36,397 bases of DNA from UBA7803 sp036381275 (GCA_036381275.1 DASVDC010000090.1:1-36397), one strand, 5' to 3'. Shown: positions 17,868-25,598, counted from the stretch's first letter. A program made the numbers and translations. The notes: generated from the sequence alone by a model not told the origin.

Positions 17868-18521
17868 GTGAACCGTCGCCTCTGCCTGCTCGTCTGGATC
17901 GGCGCCTGGCTGATCGGGCCGGCGTTCGCCGAGACCGCGGCGGTGGAGGGCCGGGTGGTGCTCGAGCCGATGCCGCAACCGCCGGTGAGCGCGATGTACC
18001 GCACCCGCACCCGCGCGCCGATCCTCGAGCCGGATCCGCCGCGCGCGGTCGTCTACCTGGAACGCAGTGACGGCGTCTACCCGCCGCATCCGGCGCGCGA
18101 GGTCGTGGTCGTCAGCCAGCGCGGCTACCAGTTCCGGCCGGCCGTGGCCGCCGTGCCGCTCGGCGGGCAGGTCAGCTTCCCGAACCGGGACGACGAGTTC
18201 CACAACGTGTTCTCCTACTCGCCGGCGAAGCGCTTCGATCTCGGCCGCTACCGCAAGGACGAAGAGAGCCCGCTCGTGACGTTCGACGAGCCGGGCGTGG
18301 TGCGCGTCTACTGCGAGATCCACAAGCACATGCGCAACCTCCTGCTGGTGCTGGAGACGCCCTGGTACACCGGCACCGACACGGACGGCCGTTACCGGCT
18401 CGAGGGCGTACCGCCCGGCAGCTACACGCTGCGCGCGTTCCTGCCGTCCGAACGCACGCTGTCGGTGCCGGTGACGCTGCGGGCCGGCGAAACGCTTACC
18501 GTGGACCTGGGTGAGCCGTGA
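17868..18521 (+). CDS. Secreted cupredoxin with C-terminal carboxypeptidase-regulatory-like domain
   Basis: The 217-residue protein begins at GTG 17868 (GGGAG 5 nt upstream) with a signal peptide (LCLLVWIGAWLIGPAFAE, cut near residue 21). Residues 80-162 form a plastocyanin-like domain whose type-1 copper ligands are His112 (EFHNVFSYS), Cys149, His152 and Met155 (VYCEIHKHM). Residues 165-215 (DTDGRYRLEGVPPGSYTLRAFLP) look like a small beta-sandwich regulatory domain. It overlaps the next gene by 4 nt (GTGA). Proteins of this kind are often annotated as methylamine-utilisation-like. A role as periplasmic copper or electron carrier, or as sensory partner for the cyclase, is inference. Confidence 0.85.
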   Translation: MNRRLCLLVWIGAWLIGPAFAETAAVEGRVVLEPMPQPPVSAMYRTRTRAPILEPDPPRAVVYLERSDGVYPPHPAREVVVVSQRGYQFRPAVAAVPLGGQVSFPNRDDEFHNVFSYSPAKRFDLGRYRKDEESPLVTFDEPGVVRVYCEIHKHMRNLLLVLETPWYTGTDTDGRYRLEGVPPGSYTLRAFLPSERTLSVPVTLRAGETLTVDLGEP

Positions 18522-20218
18522 CGTTCGCTGCGCGCCTGCTGCTGACCATCCTCGCGGTGGTGCTGGTGATTACCGCGACCACGCTGCTGATCGCCCAGCA
18601 GCAGAACAGCGTCGCCTACGGGGCGCTGGTGGATCAGTTGCTGCGCGAGCGCACCGCCGCGTTCCAGCAGGAGCACGAGACCCGCCACCGCCTCGCGCTG
18701 GAGCAGGCCGAGGTCCTGGCCGACTCGGTGCGCCTGTTCGCGGCGCTCGAGGCCGCCGACCCGGAGGTCTACAAGATCGCCGCCGACGAGCTGAACGTCG
18801 GCCAGTTCGATTTCTTCCGGCTGCTGGATGCGTCCGGCCGGATCATTCCGCCGCCCGACGACGGCCGCGCCGGGCGCCTCGATCCTGACAGCCTCACGGG
18901 TCCGTTGGCGCCGGCGGGCGGCGTCCCGCCGGAAAGCGACGTGCAGCTCGGTTTCGTCGGCGCGCGGCCGACGGCCGGCGCTGCCCCGCGCCTGTACCGG
19001 CTGCTCGCGGCGCCGATCGGCCGCTTCGAGCGGCGCGTCGGGACGCTGATCCTCGGCCAGCGGCTGCGCACGCTGGACGCCGAGCCGGCGGGCGGCGAGG
19101 CGCCGGCACTGCGCTCGGCGCTGTGGACGGACGGCCGGCTGCTCGGTGCGAAGCTGCACGAGCCGCTCGCATCGGCGCTGACCGATACGCTGGCCGCCGA
19201 GCCTGCCGCGGCCGACGGCGAGCTGCAGGCGGGCGAGGTGCGCTACCGCTTCCAGCGCTCGCGGCTGAATCCGCATTCCGCGTACGCGCCCGCCGATCTG
19301 GTTTCGGTCTTCTCGCTCGCCGGTCTCGAGGCCGAGCAGCGCGAACTGCGCGAACGCATCGGTCTGATCGGGCTCGGCGCGTTCGCCGTCGCGGGTCTCA
19401 TCGCGCTGGCGCTGTCGCGGCAGCTCGCCCGCCCGGTGGCCGAGCTGGTCGCGGCGACCCGTCAGATCCGCGCCGGCAACTACGATCTGCGGCTGCGCCC
19501 GTTCGGCACCCGCGAGCTCGCGACGCTGGCGCAGTCGTTCAACGACATGGCAGCCGGGCTCGCGCTGAAGGATCGCTACCATTCGGTGCTGCAACAGGTG
19601 GCCGACCCGCAGGTGGCCGAAGGCCTGATCAGCGGGCGGGTGAAGCTCGGCGGCGAGCTGCGGGACGTGACGGTGATGTTCTGCGACATCCGCCAGTACA
19701 CGGCGCTGACCGTGGGGCGCACGCCCGAGGTCGTGATCGAGCTGCTGAATCATCATCTGAGCGCGATGACCCGCGTGATCCAGGCGCACGGCGGCGTGAT
19801 CAACCAGTTCGCCGGCGACGCGATCATGGCGCTGTTCGGCGCGCCGCAGAGCTACGGCGACGACGCCGAGCGCGCGGTGCGCTGCGCGCTCGCGATGATG
19901 GCGGAGCGCGAGCGGCTGAACCGCGACGCGCAGGTGCCGATACGGATCGGCATCGGGCTCGCGTCCGGGCCGATGGTGGCGGGCTGCATCGGCGCGGAGA
20001 ACCGCAGCGACTACACGGTGGTCGGCGCCCGGGTCAATCTGGCGGCGCGGCTCTCCAGCGCGGCCGCAGCCGGCGAGATCCTGATCGACGAGGAAACGCG
20101 CGGCCGGGTCGCCGCGGTGGTCGCCACCGAACCGCTGCCGCCGCTCACGCTGAAGGGCTTCAGCGATCCGGTGCCGGCGCACCGGGTCGTGCTCGATCGC
20201 TCGGCCGCGGCCGCATGA
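18518..20218 (+). CDS. Membrane class III adenylate/guanylate cyclase with HAMP domain
   Basis: The 566-residue protein has a membrane segment at 7-27, a large periplasmic sensor region (about 28-281), a second span at 282-300, a HAMP linker (301-353) and a class III cyclase domain (380-555). Both metal-binding aspartates are present (Asp390 in FCDIRQYT, Asp434 in FAGDAIMALFG), as are the transition-state Asn507 and Arg511 (VNLAARL). The usual base-contacting lysine is replaced by Gln430 (VINQFAGD), while Asp498/Thr500 remain at the other base contact, so nucleotide preference is uncertain. It starts at GTG 18518 within the cupredoxin stop codon and overlaps the next gene by 4 nt. Confidence 0.92.
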   Translation: MTFAARLLLTILAVVLVITATTLLIAQQQNSVAYGALVDQLLRERTAAFQQEHETRHRLALEQAEVLADSVRLFAALEAADPEVYKIAADELNVGQFDFFRLLDASGRIIPPPDDGRAGRLDPDSLTGPLAPAGGVPPESDVQLGFVGARPTAGAAPRLYRLLAAPIGRFERRVGTLILGQRLRTLDAEPAGGEAPALRSALWTDGRLLGAKLHEPLASALTDTLAAEPAAADGELQAGEVRYRFQRSRLNPHSAYAPADLVSVFSLAGLEAEQRELRERIGLIGLGAFAVAGLIALALSRQLARPVAELVAATRQIRAGNYDLRLRPFGTRELATLAQSFNDMAAGLALKDRYHSVLQQVADPQVAEGLISGRVKLGGELRDVTVMFCDIRQYTALTVGRTPEVVIELLNHHLSAMTRVIQAHGGVINQFAGDAIMALFGAPQSYGDDAERAVRCALAMMAERERLNRDAQVPIRIGIGLASGPMVAGCIGAENRSDYTVVGARVNLAARLSSAAAAGEILIDEETRGRVAAVVATEPLPPLTLKGFSDPVPAHRVVLDRSAAAA

Positions 20219-21429
20219 GCGCGCGGCTGCTGCAACGGCTGCTGCTGATCGCCGGCTGCGCGAGCGCGGGTTCCGTCACGGCGCAAGGACCGCTCGACGA
20301 GCTCGGCCCGCGGCTCGCGTTCGGCTCCGCGCCCGGTCCGTGGGCGCAGTTGTCGGTGACGAGCGAGGTCACGGTGTACGGCTTCGATGAGCCGCCGCCC
20401 GGGCTGGTGTTCACCGGCGAGGAGCCGTTCGTCGCGCCGCGGATCGGACTCACCGCCGACGCCGGCGTCGGCGAACGCACGCGGCTGCACGCGCTCGTGC
20501 GGGCCGATCGCGGCTTCGATCCCGGGCGCGAGCAGGACGGCGACGTGCGCTTCGACGAGCTGTTCGTCCAGATCGACCTGTTCGACCGCCTACGCGGGCG
20601 GCTGGAGGTCGGGCGCTTCGCCACCGCGTTCGGCGGCTGGGTCGGGCGGCACCAGGCGTGGGACAATCCGCTCGTGACCGCGCCGGCGCTCTACGACGAC
20701 ATGGTGCCGATCACGCCCGAAGCCGCGCCGGCCGATCCGGCCGCATTCGCCGCGCGCCGCGACAACCCCGAGAACAAGGACACCTGGGTGCCCGTGGTCT
20801 GGGGCCCCGTCTACGCGACCGGCGCGGCCTTCGCCGCCGGAGCCGGCGCGTTCGACCTGACACTGGAGGTGAAGAACACGGCGCTCTCCGCCGCGCCGGA
20901 ACGCTGGGACGACGGCTTCGACACCGACCCCACCTTCACCGGCCGGCTGACCTGGCATCCGCGGCCGGATTGGCTCGTCGGCGTCTCGCTCAGCGACGGC
21001 CCCTACCTGGACGAATCCGCGGAGCCGACGCTGCCGCCCGGTACCGACGTCGACGACTATGCGCAGACCACCTGGGGCATCGACCTCACCTACGAGCGCC
21101 ACCATCTGCAGCTCTGGGCCGAGCTCGCCGGCAGCCGTTTCGAAGTGCCCGGCGTCGGCGACGCCGAGCTGCTCGGCGGATTCCTCGAGCTGCGCTACAA
21201 GCCGGCGCCGCGGCTCTGGCTCGCCGGACGGATCAACCACACCCGGTTCGACGACGTGCACGGACTCGAACGGCCGTGGGACCGGCATCTGTCACGCCTC
21301 GACCTCGCCGTCGGCTACCGGCACAGCGCCCACCTGCAGGCGAAGCTCGAGTACAGCGTCGGCGAGCAGGCGGGCCGCGACAGCAACGGCGACTATCGGC
21401 TCGCGGGTCAGCTGGTGCTGTGGTTCTGA
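20215..21429 (+). CDS. Outer-membrane beta-barrel (porin-like) protein
   Basis: The 404-residue protein has a signal peptide (LLQRLLLIAGCASAGSVTAQ, cut near residue 24) and many amphipathic strands of alternating residues (RLRGRLEVGRFATAFGGWVG, FTGRLTWHPRPDWLVGVSLS, LQLWAELAGSRFEV, LWLAGRINHTRF). It ends in Phe (AGQLVLWF), the typical signal for BAM insertion. The pattern resembles phosphate-selective-porin-like or alginate-type barrels, but I cannot name the family. ATGA overlap with the cyclase gene shows tight coupling. The 3' end overlaps the convergent acetyltransferase gene by 22 nt. Confidence 0.75.
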   Translation: MSARLLQRLLLIAGCASAGSVTAQGPLDELGPRLAFGSAPGPWAQLSVTSEVTVYGFDEPPPGLVFTGEEPFVAPRIGLTADAGVGERTRLHALVRADRGFDPGREQDGDVRFDELFVQIDLFDRLRGRLEVGRFATAFGGWVGRHQAWDNPLVTAPALYDDMVPITPEAAPADPAAFAARRDNPENKDTWVPVVWGPVYATGAAFAAGAGAFDLTLEVKNTALSAAPERWDDGFDTDPTFTGRLTWHPRPDWLVGVSLSDGPYLDESAEPTLPPGTDVDDYAQTTWGIDLTYERHHLQLWAELAGSRFEVPGVGDAELLGGFLELRYKPAPRLWLAGRINHTRFDDVHGLERPWDRHLSRLDLAVGYRHSAHLQAKLEYSVGEQAGRDSNGDYRLAGQLVLWF

Positions 21430-22589
21430 CCCATGCGCGCGGCCACCTGCTCGAGCATCGGCCGCCAGTCGGCGCTCACCGGCAAGCGGAACGTCTCGCG
21501 CAGCGCCTCTTCGAGGCCGTTGGCGTCGAGGAACCGTTGCTCGACGCTGCCGTCCGTGCGGCGCACCGTCAGGCGGTTCTCGCGCAGCGCGTGCCGCGCC
21601 TCCGGTGTCGTGCGCGCCACCGTCAGCATCTGCCGGAAGTGCGACGACGGGTGGGTCGACGTGAACCAGTTGCCGGCTTCGTAATCCGCGGCGACGGCCG
21701 GCTCCGGCAAAACCTGGTAGAGCGGCTCCCAACGCTCGCCGATGCGGGCCTGCAGCAGCCGTGAATGACCGAACGGAATCAGCCGGTACGTCTCGTGCAC
21801 CGTGTCCTGCGGCTCGTTCGTGTCGAAGCGCAGCGGCTGCGGCGGCACCGCCGATCCGAAGCCGACGTCCACCAGCCAGCGCTCGGTGCCGAGCGTCACG
21901 CGCAGCGCCATGTGGGTCGCGGGTCCGGGCGCCGAACCGGCCTGTGCCATCCAGCGCACCCGCGCGAGCAGCCCTTCGACCTGGAAGCCGAGCGCCAGCA
22001 GCACGCGTCGGAACAGGTCGTTCTGCTCGAAGCAGTAACCGCCCCGCCCGCGCAGGATCAGCTTCGCATCCACCGCCGCGGGTGTCAGGTCGATGCCGCG
22101 ATGCAGCAGCACGTCGATGGCCTCGAACGGAATCGCCGCCAGATGCCGCTGCTGCAACGCGCGCAGGGTCTCGAGCGACGGCGTGAGCGGCCCGCTGTAG
22201 CCGATCCGGTCGAAGTACGCATCGAGCGCGACACCGTCCGGGGCAGCGGCCGCATCGAGCGCGGTGACGATCTGGTGCGCGGCCTGCGGCGCCCAGGTAT
22301 CGAGCAGCCGCACGTCGGGGTTCCGTGCGCGGAAACGCCGCTTCAGCTCCTCACCGAGCGGGCCACGTAATCCGCCCCCCAGGGAGATCAGGTCGAAATC
22401 GCGGGCGTCGTAGCGTGCATCGGCCTGCTCCGGCTCGGTGGTGCCCTCGGCGTCGATGCCGGCGTCGCGCAGCTCCTGCAGCACGGCTTCCAGCACCTCG
22501 GGGGAGCGGCCGATCACCAGCACCCGCCTCGCGACACCAGCGGGGCGTGCATCGGGCTTCGAAACGTCGGGTGACACGGTGGCTGACAT
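21408..22589 (-). CDS. Arylamine N-acetyltransferase with extra N-terminal alpha/beta domain
   Basis: Residues 124-390 are a complete arylamine N-acetyltransferase, which transfers acetyl from CoA to aryl-amines, hydrazines or hydroxylamines. The triad is Cys186 (RGRGGYCFEQN), His226 (PATHMALRV) and Asp241 (WLVDVGFGSAVPP). In front lies a domain of about 115 residues that is not part of normal NATs (usual length about 270-280). It reads like a Rossmann or receiver-type fold (RRVLVIGRSPEVLEAVLQELRD, DLISLGGGLRG). The fusion is in one clean frame. A SoxR-type promoter lies 35 nt upstream, and soxR is just beyond it on the same strand. Confidence 0.88.
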   Translation of the reverse strand: MSATVSPDVSKPDARPAGVARRVLVIGRSPEVLEAVLQELRDAGIDAEGTTEPEQADARYDARDFDLISLGGGLRGPLGEELKRRFRARNPDVRLLDTWAPQAAHQIVTALDAAAAPDGVALDAYFDRIGYSGPLTPSLETLRALQQRHLAAIPFEAIDVLLHRGIDLTPAAVDAKLILRGRGGYCFEQNDLFRRVLLALGFQVEGLLARVRWMAQAGSAPGPATHMALRVTLGTERWLVDVGFGSAVPPQPLRFDTNEPQDTVHETYRLIPFGHSRLLQARIGERWEPLYQVLPEPAVAADYEAGNWFTSTHPSSHFRQMLTVARTTPEARHALRENRLTVRRTDGSVEQRFLDANGLEEALRETFRLPVSADWRPMLEQVAARMGQNHSTS

Positions 22590-22623
22590 CGTTCTTTCGG
22601 CTCCTGACTGATGGACAGGTGGA

Positions 22624-22654
22624 ACGCTAAGACCTCGAGTTAGGTCGAGGTCAA
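22624..22654 (-). promoter_or_regulatory. SoxR box and promoter driving the acetyltransferase gene
   Basis: On the minus strand TTGACC (22654-22649) and TAGCGT (22629-22624) are 19 bp apart, the overlong spacer typical of MerR/SoxR-activated promoters. The spacer carries an 18-bp near-palindrome at 22633-22650 (plus strand CCTCGAGTTAGGTCGAGG) matching the E. coli soxS box at 14 of 18 positions. The site overlaps the soxR stop codon. Confidence 0.85.
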
Positions 22655-23128
22655 GAGGTTGCGGCCGGCGTCACTCGGATCGAGCAGGCGCGGCCCGGGG
22701 CCTTCCTCGCCCAGGACGTCCCACGGGTTGCGCAACGGGCACGCGTCGATCGACAGGCAGCCGCAGCCGATGCAGCCGTCGAGGTGATCGCGCAGACGCG
22801 TCAGCCGTTCGATGCGCTCGGTCAGGTCCTCGCGCCAGCGCGACGAGAGCGCGCGCCAATCCGCCGCGGACGGCGTGCGCGAGCGCGGCAGCGTGTCGAG
22901 TGCCGCCCGGATCTGCGCGAGCGGAATGCCGCAGCGCTGCGCGACCTTGATGATCGCAACGCGCCGCAGCACGTCGCGCGCGTAGCGGCGCTGGTTGCCC
23001 GGAGTGCGCGAGCTGTGGATCAACCCCTTGGCCTCGTAGAAGTGCAGCGTCGAGACGGCCACGCCGCTGCGCCGGGCCACCTCCCCCACCGCCAACGTCT
23101 TCGCCGGCTTCGGCTCGGCATCGGTCAT
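22640..23128 (-). CDS. soxR: Redox-sensitive transcriptional activator SoxR
   Basis: The 162-residue MerR-family protein has the winged helix at its start (LAVGEVARRSGVAVSTLHFYEAKGL), a dimerisation helix, and the [2Fe-2S] cluster motif CX2CXCX5C with Cys119, Cys122, Cys124 and Cys130 (CIGCGCLSIDAC). Oxidation of the cluster, usually by redox-cycling compounds such as phenazines or quinones, turns SoxR into an activator. It is divergent from the FMN reductase gene with a SoxR box between them. There is no soxS, so direct control of target genes is expected, as in most bacteria outside the enterics. Confidence 0.96.
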   Translation of the reverse strand: MTDAEPKPAKTLAVGEVARRSGVAVSTLHFYEAKGLIHSSRTPGNQRRYARDVLRRVAIIKVAQRCGIPLAQIRAALDTLPRSRTPSAADWRALSSRWREDLTERIERLTRLRDHLDGCIGCGCLSIDACPLRNPWDVLGEEGPGPRLLDPSDAGRNLLTST

Positions 23129-23138
23129 CGATTCGTCC

Positions 23139-23169
23139 TTGACCTCTAGTTAGCTCGAGGTTCTAGGCT
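23139..23169 (+). promoter_or_regulatory. SoxR box and promoter between soxR and the FMN reductase gene
   Basis: TTGACC (23139-23144) and TAGGCT (23164-23169) are 19 bp apart. The SoxR box CCTCTAGTTAGCTCGAGG occupies 23143-23160 and matches the E. coli soxS operator at 15 of 18 positions. It should activate the plus-strand FMN reductase gene and, lying 15 nt upstream of the soxR start, may also affect soxR itself. Confidence 0.9.
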
Positions 23170-23206
23170 GCCCGCCGAACCCATCGAACGCAAGGAGCAT
23201 TCGCCG

Positions 23207-23758
23207 ATGAAACGCCAGCTTCGCCTCGCCCTCGTCTACGGCAGCACGCGTACCGGACGGTTCTGCGACGTGGTCGCGCGCTGGGCCGTCACCGAGATCC
23301 GCCGCCACGAGGACTTCCTGCTGGACGTGATCGATCCGGCCGTCCCGGACGAACGCGCCGGCGCGAGCATCGCCGACCGGATCGACCGGGCGGATGCGAT
23401 CGTGATCGTCACGCCGGAGTACAACCACAGCTACCCGGCGCCGCTCAAAGCGTTGATCGACGGGCTCAGCGAAGAGTGGAATGCGAAGCCGGTTGCGTTC
23501 GTCTGTTACGGCGGCCAGTCGGGCGGCATCCGTGCGGTCGAGCAGCTGCGGCTGGTGTTCGCGGAGCTGCACGCGGCCACCGTGCGCGACATTGTCAGCT
23601 TCGCCAACGCCTGGGAGCAGTTCGACGAGCACGGCGTGCTGAAGGACCCGGCGCGGGCGCAGCGCGCGATGGCGGCGATGCTCGGGAGCCTGCGCTGGTG
23701 GGCGAGCGCGTTACGCTACGCGCGGCAGGTGGCTCCGTATCGGACCCGAGCCGCCTGA
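23207..23758 (+). CDS. NAD(P)H-dependent FMN reductase
   Basis: The 183-residue flavodoxin-like protein has the FMN phosphate loop YGSTRTGR near residue 11 and the family signature TPEYNHSYPAPLKALIDGLSEEW around residue 71, followed by YGGQSGGIRAVEQLR. Such enzymes pass electrons from NAD(P)H to FMN, quinones or chromate. It is under a SoxR-type promoter 40 nt upstream, so it is a likely member of the response to redox-cycling drugs. Start MKRQLRLALVYGS follows AAGGAG at good spacing. Confidence 0.92.
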   Translation: MKRQLRLALVYGSTRTGRFCDVVARWAVTEIRRHEDFLLDVIDPAVPDERAGASIADRIDRADAIVIVTPEYNHSYPAPLKALIDGLSEEWNAKPVAFVCYGGQSGGIRAVEQLRLVFAELHAATVRDIVSFANAWEQFDEHGVLKDPARAQRAMAAMLGSLRWWASALRYARQVAPYRTRAA

Positions 23759-23812
23759 GGCGTTGGCACGGCGGGTGCATCTGCGTGTATCGATTTGCTA
23801 TGGAGACTGCAG

Positions 23813-24151
23813 ATGAGAATGCCGATGTACCTGCTGCTGCCGTTGCTCGCGCTCGGCGGCTGCGTGATCAACACCGCCGAGCGCGAGGGCCTTCCGACCG
23901 GCGTGACCCTGCTCGAAACCGAAGAAGGCTACTGCGACGGACCGATCGAGATCGATGCGGACCCGGACGTGATGATCGAAAGCGGCGAGAGCACGACGAT
24001 CGCGCTCGACGACGGCGACGGGCTCGATTGGGCCTGCGTCGGCGACTCGCGCGACTACGACGAGCTCGACTGCCCGGAGGGCTCCGCGTACGTGCGGATC
24101 ACCCGCGAAGAGGACGCCGAGGAATTCAGCTTCGAATGCTACGGTTCCTGA
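23813..24151 (+). CDS. Small acidic lipoprotein of unknown function
   Basis: The 112-residue product starts MRMPMYLLLPLLALGGC, a lipoprotein signal with lipobox LGGC and lipid-modified Cys17. The mature part is very acidic (for example REEDAEEFSFE, DDGDGLDW) with several Cys residues that could form disulfides. GGAG precedes ATG 23813 by 7 nt; a longer frame from 23795 is not supported. It is monocistronic, ending at a clear terminator. No family is recognised. Confidence 0.72.
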   Translation: MRMPMYLLLPLLALGGCVINTAEREGLPTGVTLLETEEGYCDGPIEIDADPDVMIESGESTTIALDDGDGLDWACVGDSRDYDELDCPEGSAYVRITREEDAEEFSFECYGS

Positions 24152-24162
24152 CGATCCGCGGC

Positions 24163-24201
24163 GTGACTGGCGCCTCACGGCGCCACTCACGTCATCTTTT
24201 T
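24163..24201 (+). terminator. Rho-independent terminator after the lipoprotein gene
   Basis: A 12-position stem with a single mismatch (GTGACTGGCGCC against GGCGCCACTCAC, 24163-24190, loop TCAC) is followed by GTCATC and five T residues (24197-24201). It lies 11 nt after the lipoprotein stop codon. Confidence 0.8.
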
Positions 24202-24209
24202 CCGCGAGA

Positions 24210-24235
24210 CGTCACAATCCGCCGGCTCGATCGTC
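24210..24235 (+). promoter_or_regulatory. ECF41-type promoter candidate
   Basis: CGTCACA (24210-24216) and CGTC (24232-24235), 15 nt apart, match the known ECF41 promoter pattern TGTCACA/CGTC except for one base. The site is 44 nt upstream of the AhpD-like gene, which is followed by an ECF41 sigma factor gene, so autoregulation is likely. Confidence 0.55.
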
Positions 24236-24278
24236 GTCACCTCGAAGGCCTTGCGGCCGCACCAGCGAGGAGACGACC

Positions 24279-24710
24279 ATGAGCACGACCGACACGATCC
24301 GATTCGAGAAGGAGGTTCCCGCCATCATCGAGGCTCTCGCGGCCATCCATCCGGTGATCGACGACCACGGCCTCGACCGGCGCCTCCAGCACCTGGTGCA
24401 GCTACGCGCATCCCAGATCAACCGCTGCGCGTTCTGCATCCGCATGCACACGCGGGAAGCCCGCGACGACGGTGAGAGCGACGACCGCCTGCATCGAGTG
24501 ATCGTCTGGGATCAGGTCAACGACTTCACCGAGCCCGAGAAGGCAGCGCTCGCCTGGACCGAAGCGCTGACCCGCCTCGACGGCCACGCCGACCTCGCTG
24601 CGCTCAGGGCGCGGCTGCGCGCGCACTTCAGCGAGCGGGAGATCGCCGCACTGACCGCGGCCGTGGGGATGATCAATCTCTGGAACCGCATCAACGTCGC
24701 GCGGCACTGA
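24279..24710 (+). CDS. Carboxymuconolactone decarboxylase / AhpD-like protein
   Basis: The 143-residue all-helical protein has the AhpD-type redox motif CX2CX3H (Cys50, Cys53, His57 in RCAFCIRMHTREA) and the flanking segments of the carboxymuconolactone decarboxylase family (LVQLRASQIN, EKAALAWTEALTRL). Such proteins act as peroxidase or disulfide-reductase partners. It sits 2 nt ahead of an ECF41 sigma factor gene; genes of this family are the most frequent known partners of ECF41 sigmas. Confidence 0.93.
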   Translation: MSTTDTIRFEKEVPAIIEALAAIHPVIDDHGLDRRLQHLVQLRASQINRCAFCIRMHTREARDDGESDDRLHRVIVWDQVNDFTEPEKAALAWTEALTRLDGHADLAALRARLRAHFSEREIAALTAAVGMINLWNRINVARH

Positions 24711-24712
24711 CC

Positions 24713-25582
24713 ATGGCCGGACGACGCGACGACACGCCCTTCGAGGAGGCTCGCCGCGGCCTCCTCGGCCTCGCCTACCGGATGCTCGGCTCGCGAGCCG
24801 ACGCCGAGGACGCGGTGCAGGAGACTTTCCTGCGCTGGCAGCAGGCCGAGCGCGCCGCGGTCGAGAATCCGGCCGCCTGGCTGACCACCGTCTGCACTCG
24901 GATCTGTCTCGATATGCTGAAGTCACATCGGCGCAGCCGCACCGTCTACGTCGGCGAATGGTTGCCGGAGCCGGTGGCGGATCTCGACGGCGCGAGCGAA
25001 GCCGCCGCCGAGCTCGCCAGCTCGTTGTCGACCGCGTTTCTACTGCTGCTCGAGCGGCTCACGCCGCGGGAGCGGGCCGCCTACCTGCTGCACGACGTGT
25101 TCGATACCGGCTACCCGGACGTCGCGCGGGTGCTCGGGCTCACCGAGCCCGCGTGCCGGAAGCTGGTCTCGCGGGCGCGCCAGCAGGTGGAGCAGAGCGG
25201 CGTGCGCCACGTGACCCCCCTCGACCGCCAACGGGAGCTGCTCGCCGCGTTCCAGGACGCCGTGGCCACCGGCCGAACCGAGCGCCTGGCGGCGCTGATG
25301 AGCGAGGACGTCGCGCTGCACCACGACAGCGGCGGCAAGGTGCCGGCCGTGCTGCACTTCCTGCGCGGGCGCACCGCGGTGCTGGATTTCATCGGATCGT
25401 TCCTGCACCAGGTCTGGCGCGACTACGCATTCGCCGAAATCGAGGTCAACGGCGCGCGAGGGCTAAGGGCCGTCGAAAACGGCCGTACGACCGCGGTGCT
25501 GTCCTTCGCCTGGGACGAGGCCGGACGGCTCTCCGGCCTGTTCCTGGTACGGAACCCGGACAAGCTCGCCGGCTGGTCGTGA
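24713..25582 (+). CDS. ECF41-group RNA polymerase sigma factor
   Basis: The 289-residue protein has sigma region 2 (GLAYRMLGSRADAEDAVQETFLRW), the linker motif WLPEP (83-87), sigma region 4 (LTPRERAAYLLHDVFDTGYPDVARVLGLTEPACRKL, from about residue 117) and a fused SnoaL-like C-terminal domain with HDSGGKVPA and NPDKL (281-285). WLPEP, the D-G-G-G-type motif and NPDKL are the hallmarks of ECF41 sigmas, which are controlled by their own C-terminal domain instead of an anti-sigma factor. It is co-transcribed with the AhpD-like gene. The inducing signal of the group is not known. Confidence 0.94.
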   Translation: MAGRRDDTPFEEARRGLLGLAYRMLGSRADAEDAVQETFLRWQQAERAAVENPAAWLTTVCTRICLDMLKSHRRSRTVYVGEWLPEPVADLDGASEAAAELASSLSTAFLLLLERLTPRERAAYLLHDVFDTGYPDVARVLGLTEPACRKLVSRARQQVEQSGVRHVTPLDRQRELLAAFQDAVATGRTERLAALMSEDVALHHDSGGKVPAVLHFLRGRTAVLDFIGSFLHQVWRDYAFAEIEVNGARGLRAVENGRTTAVLSFAWDEAGRLSGLFLVRNPDKLAGWS

Positions 25583-25598
25583 TGCCTGCGAGGCGCGC

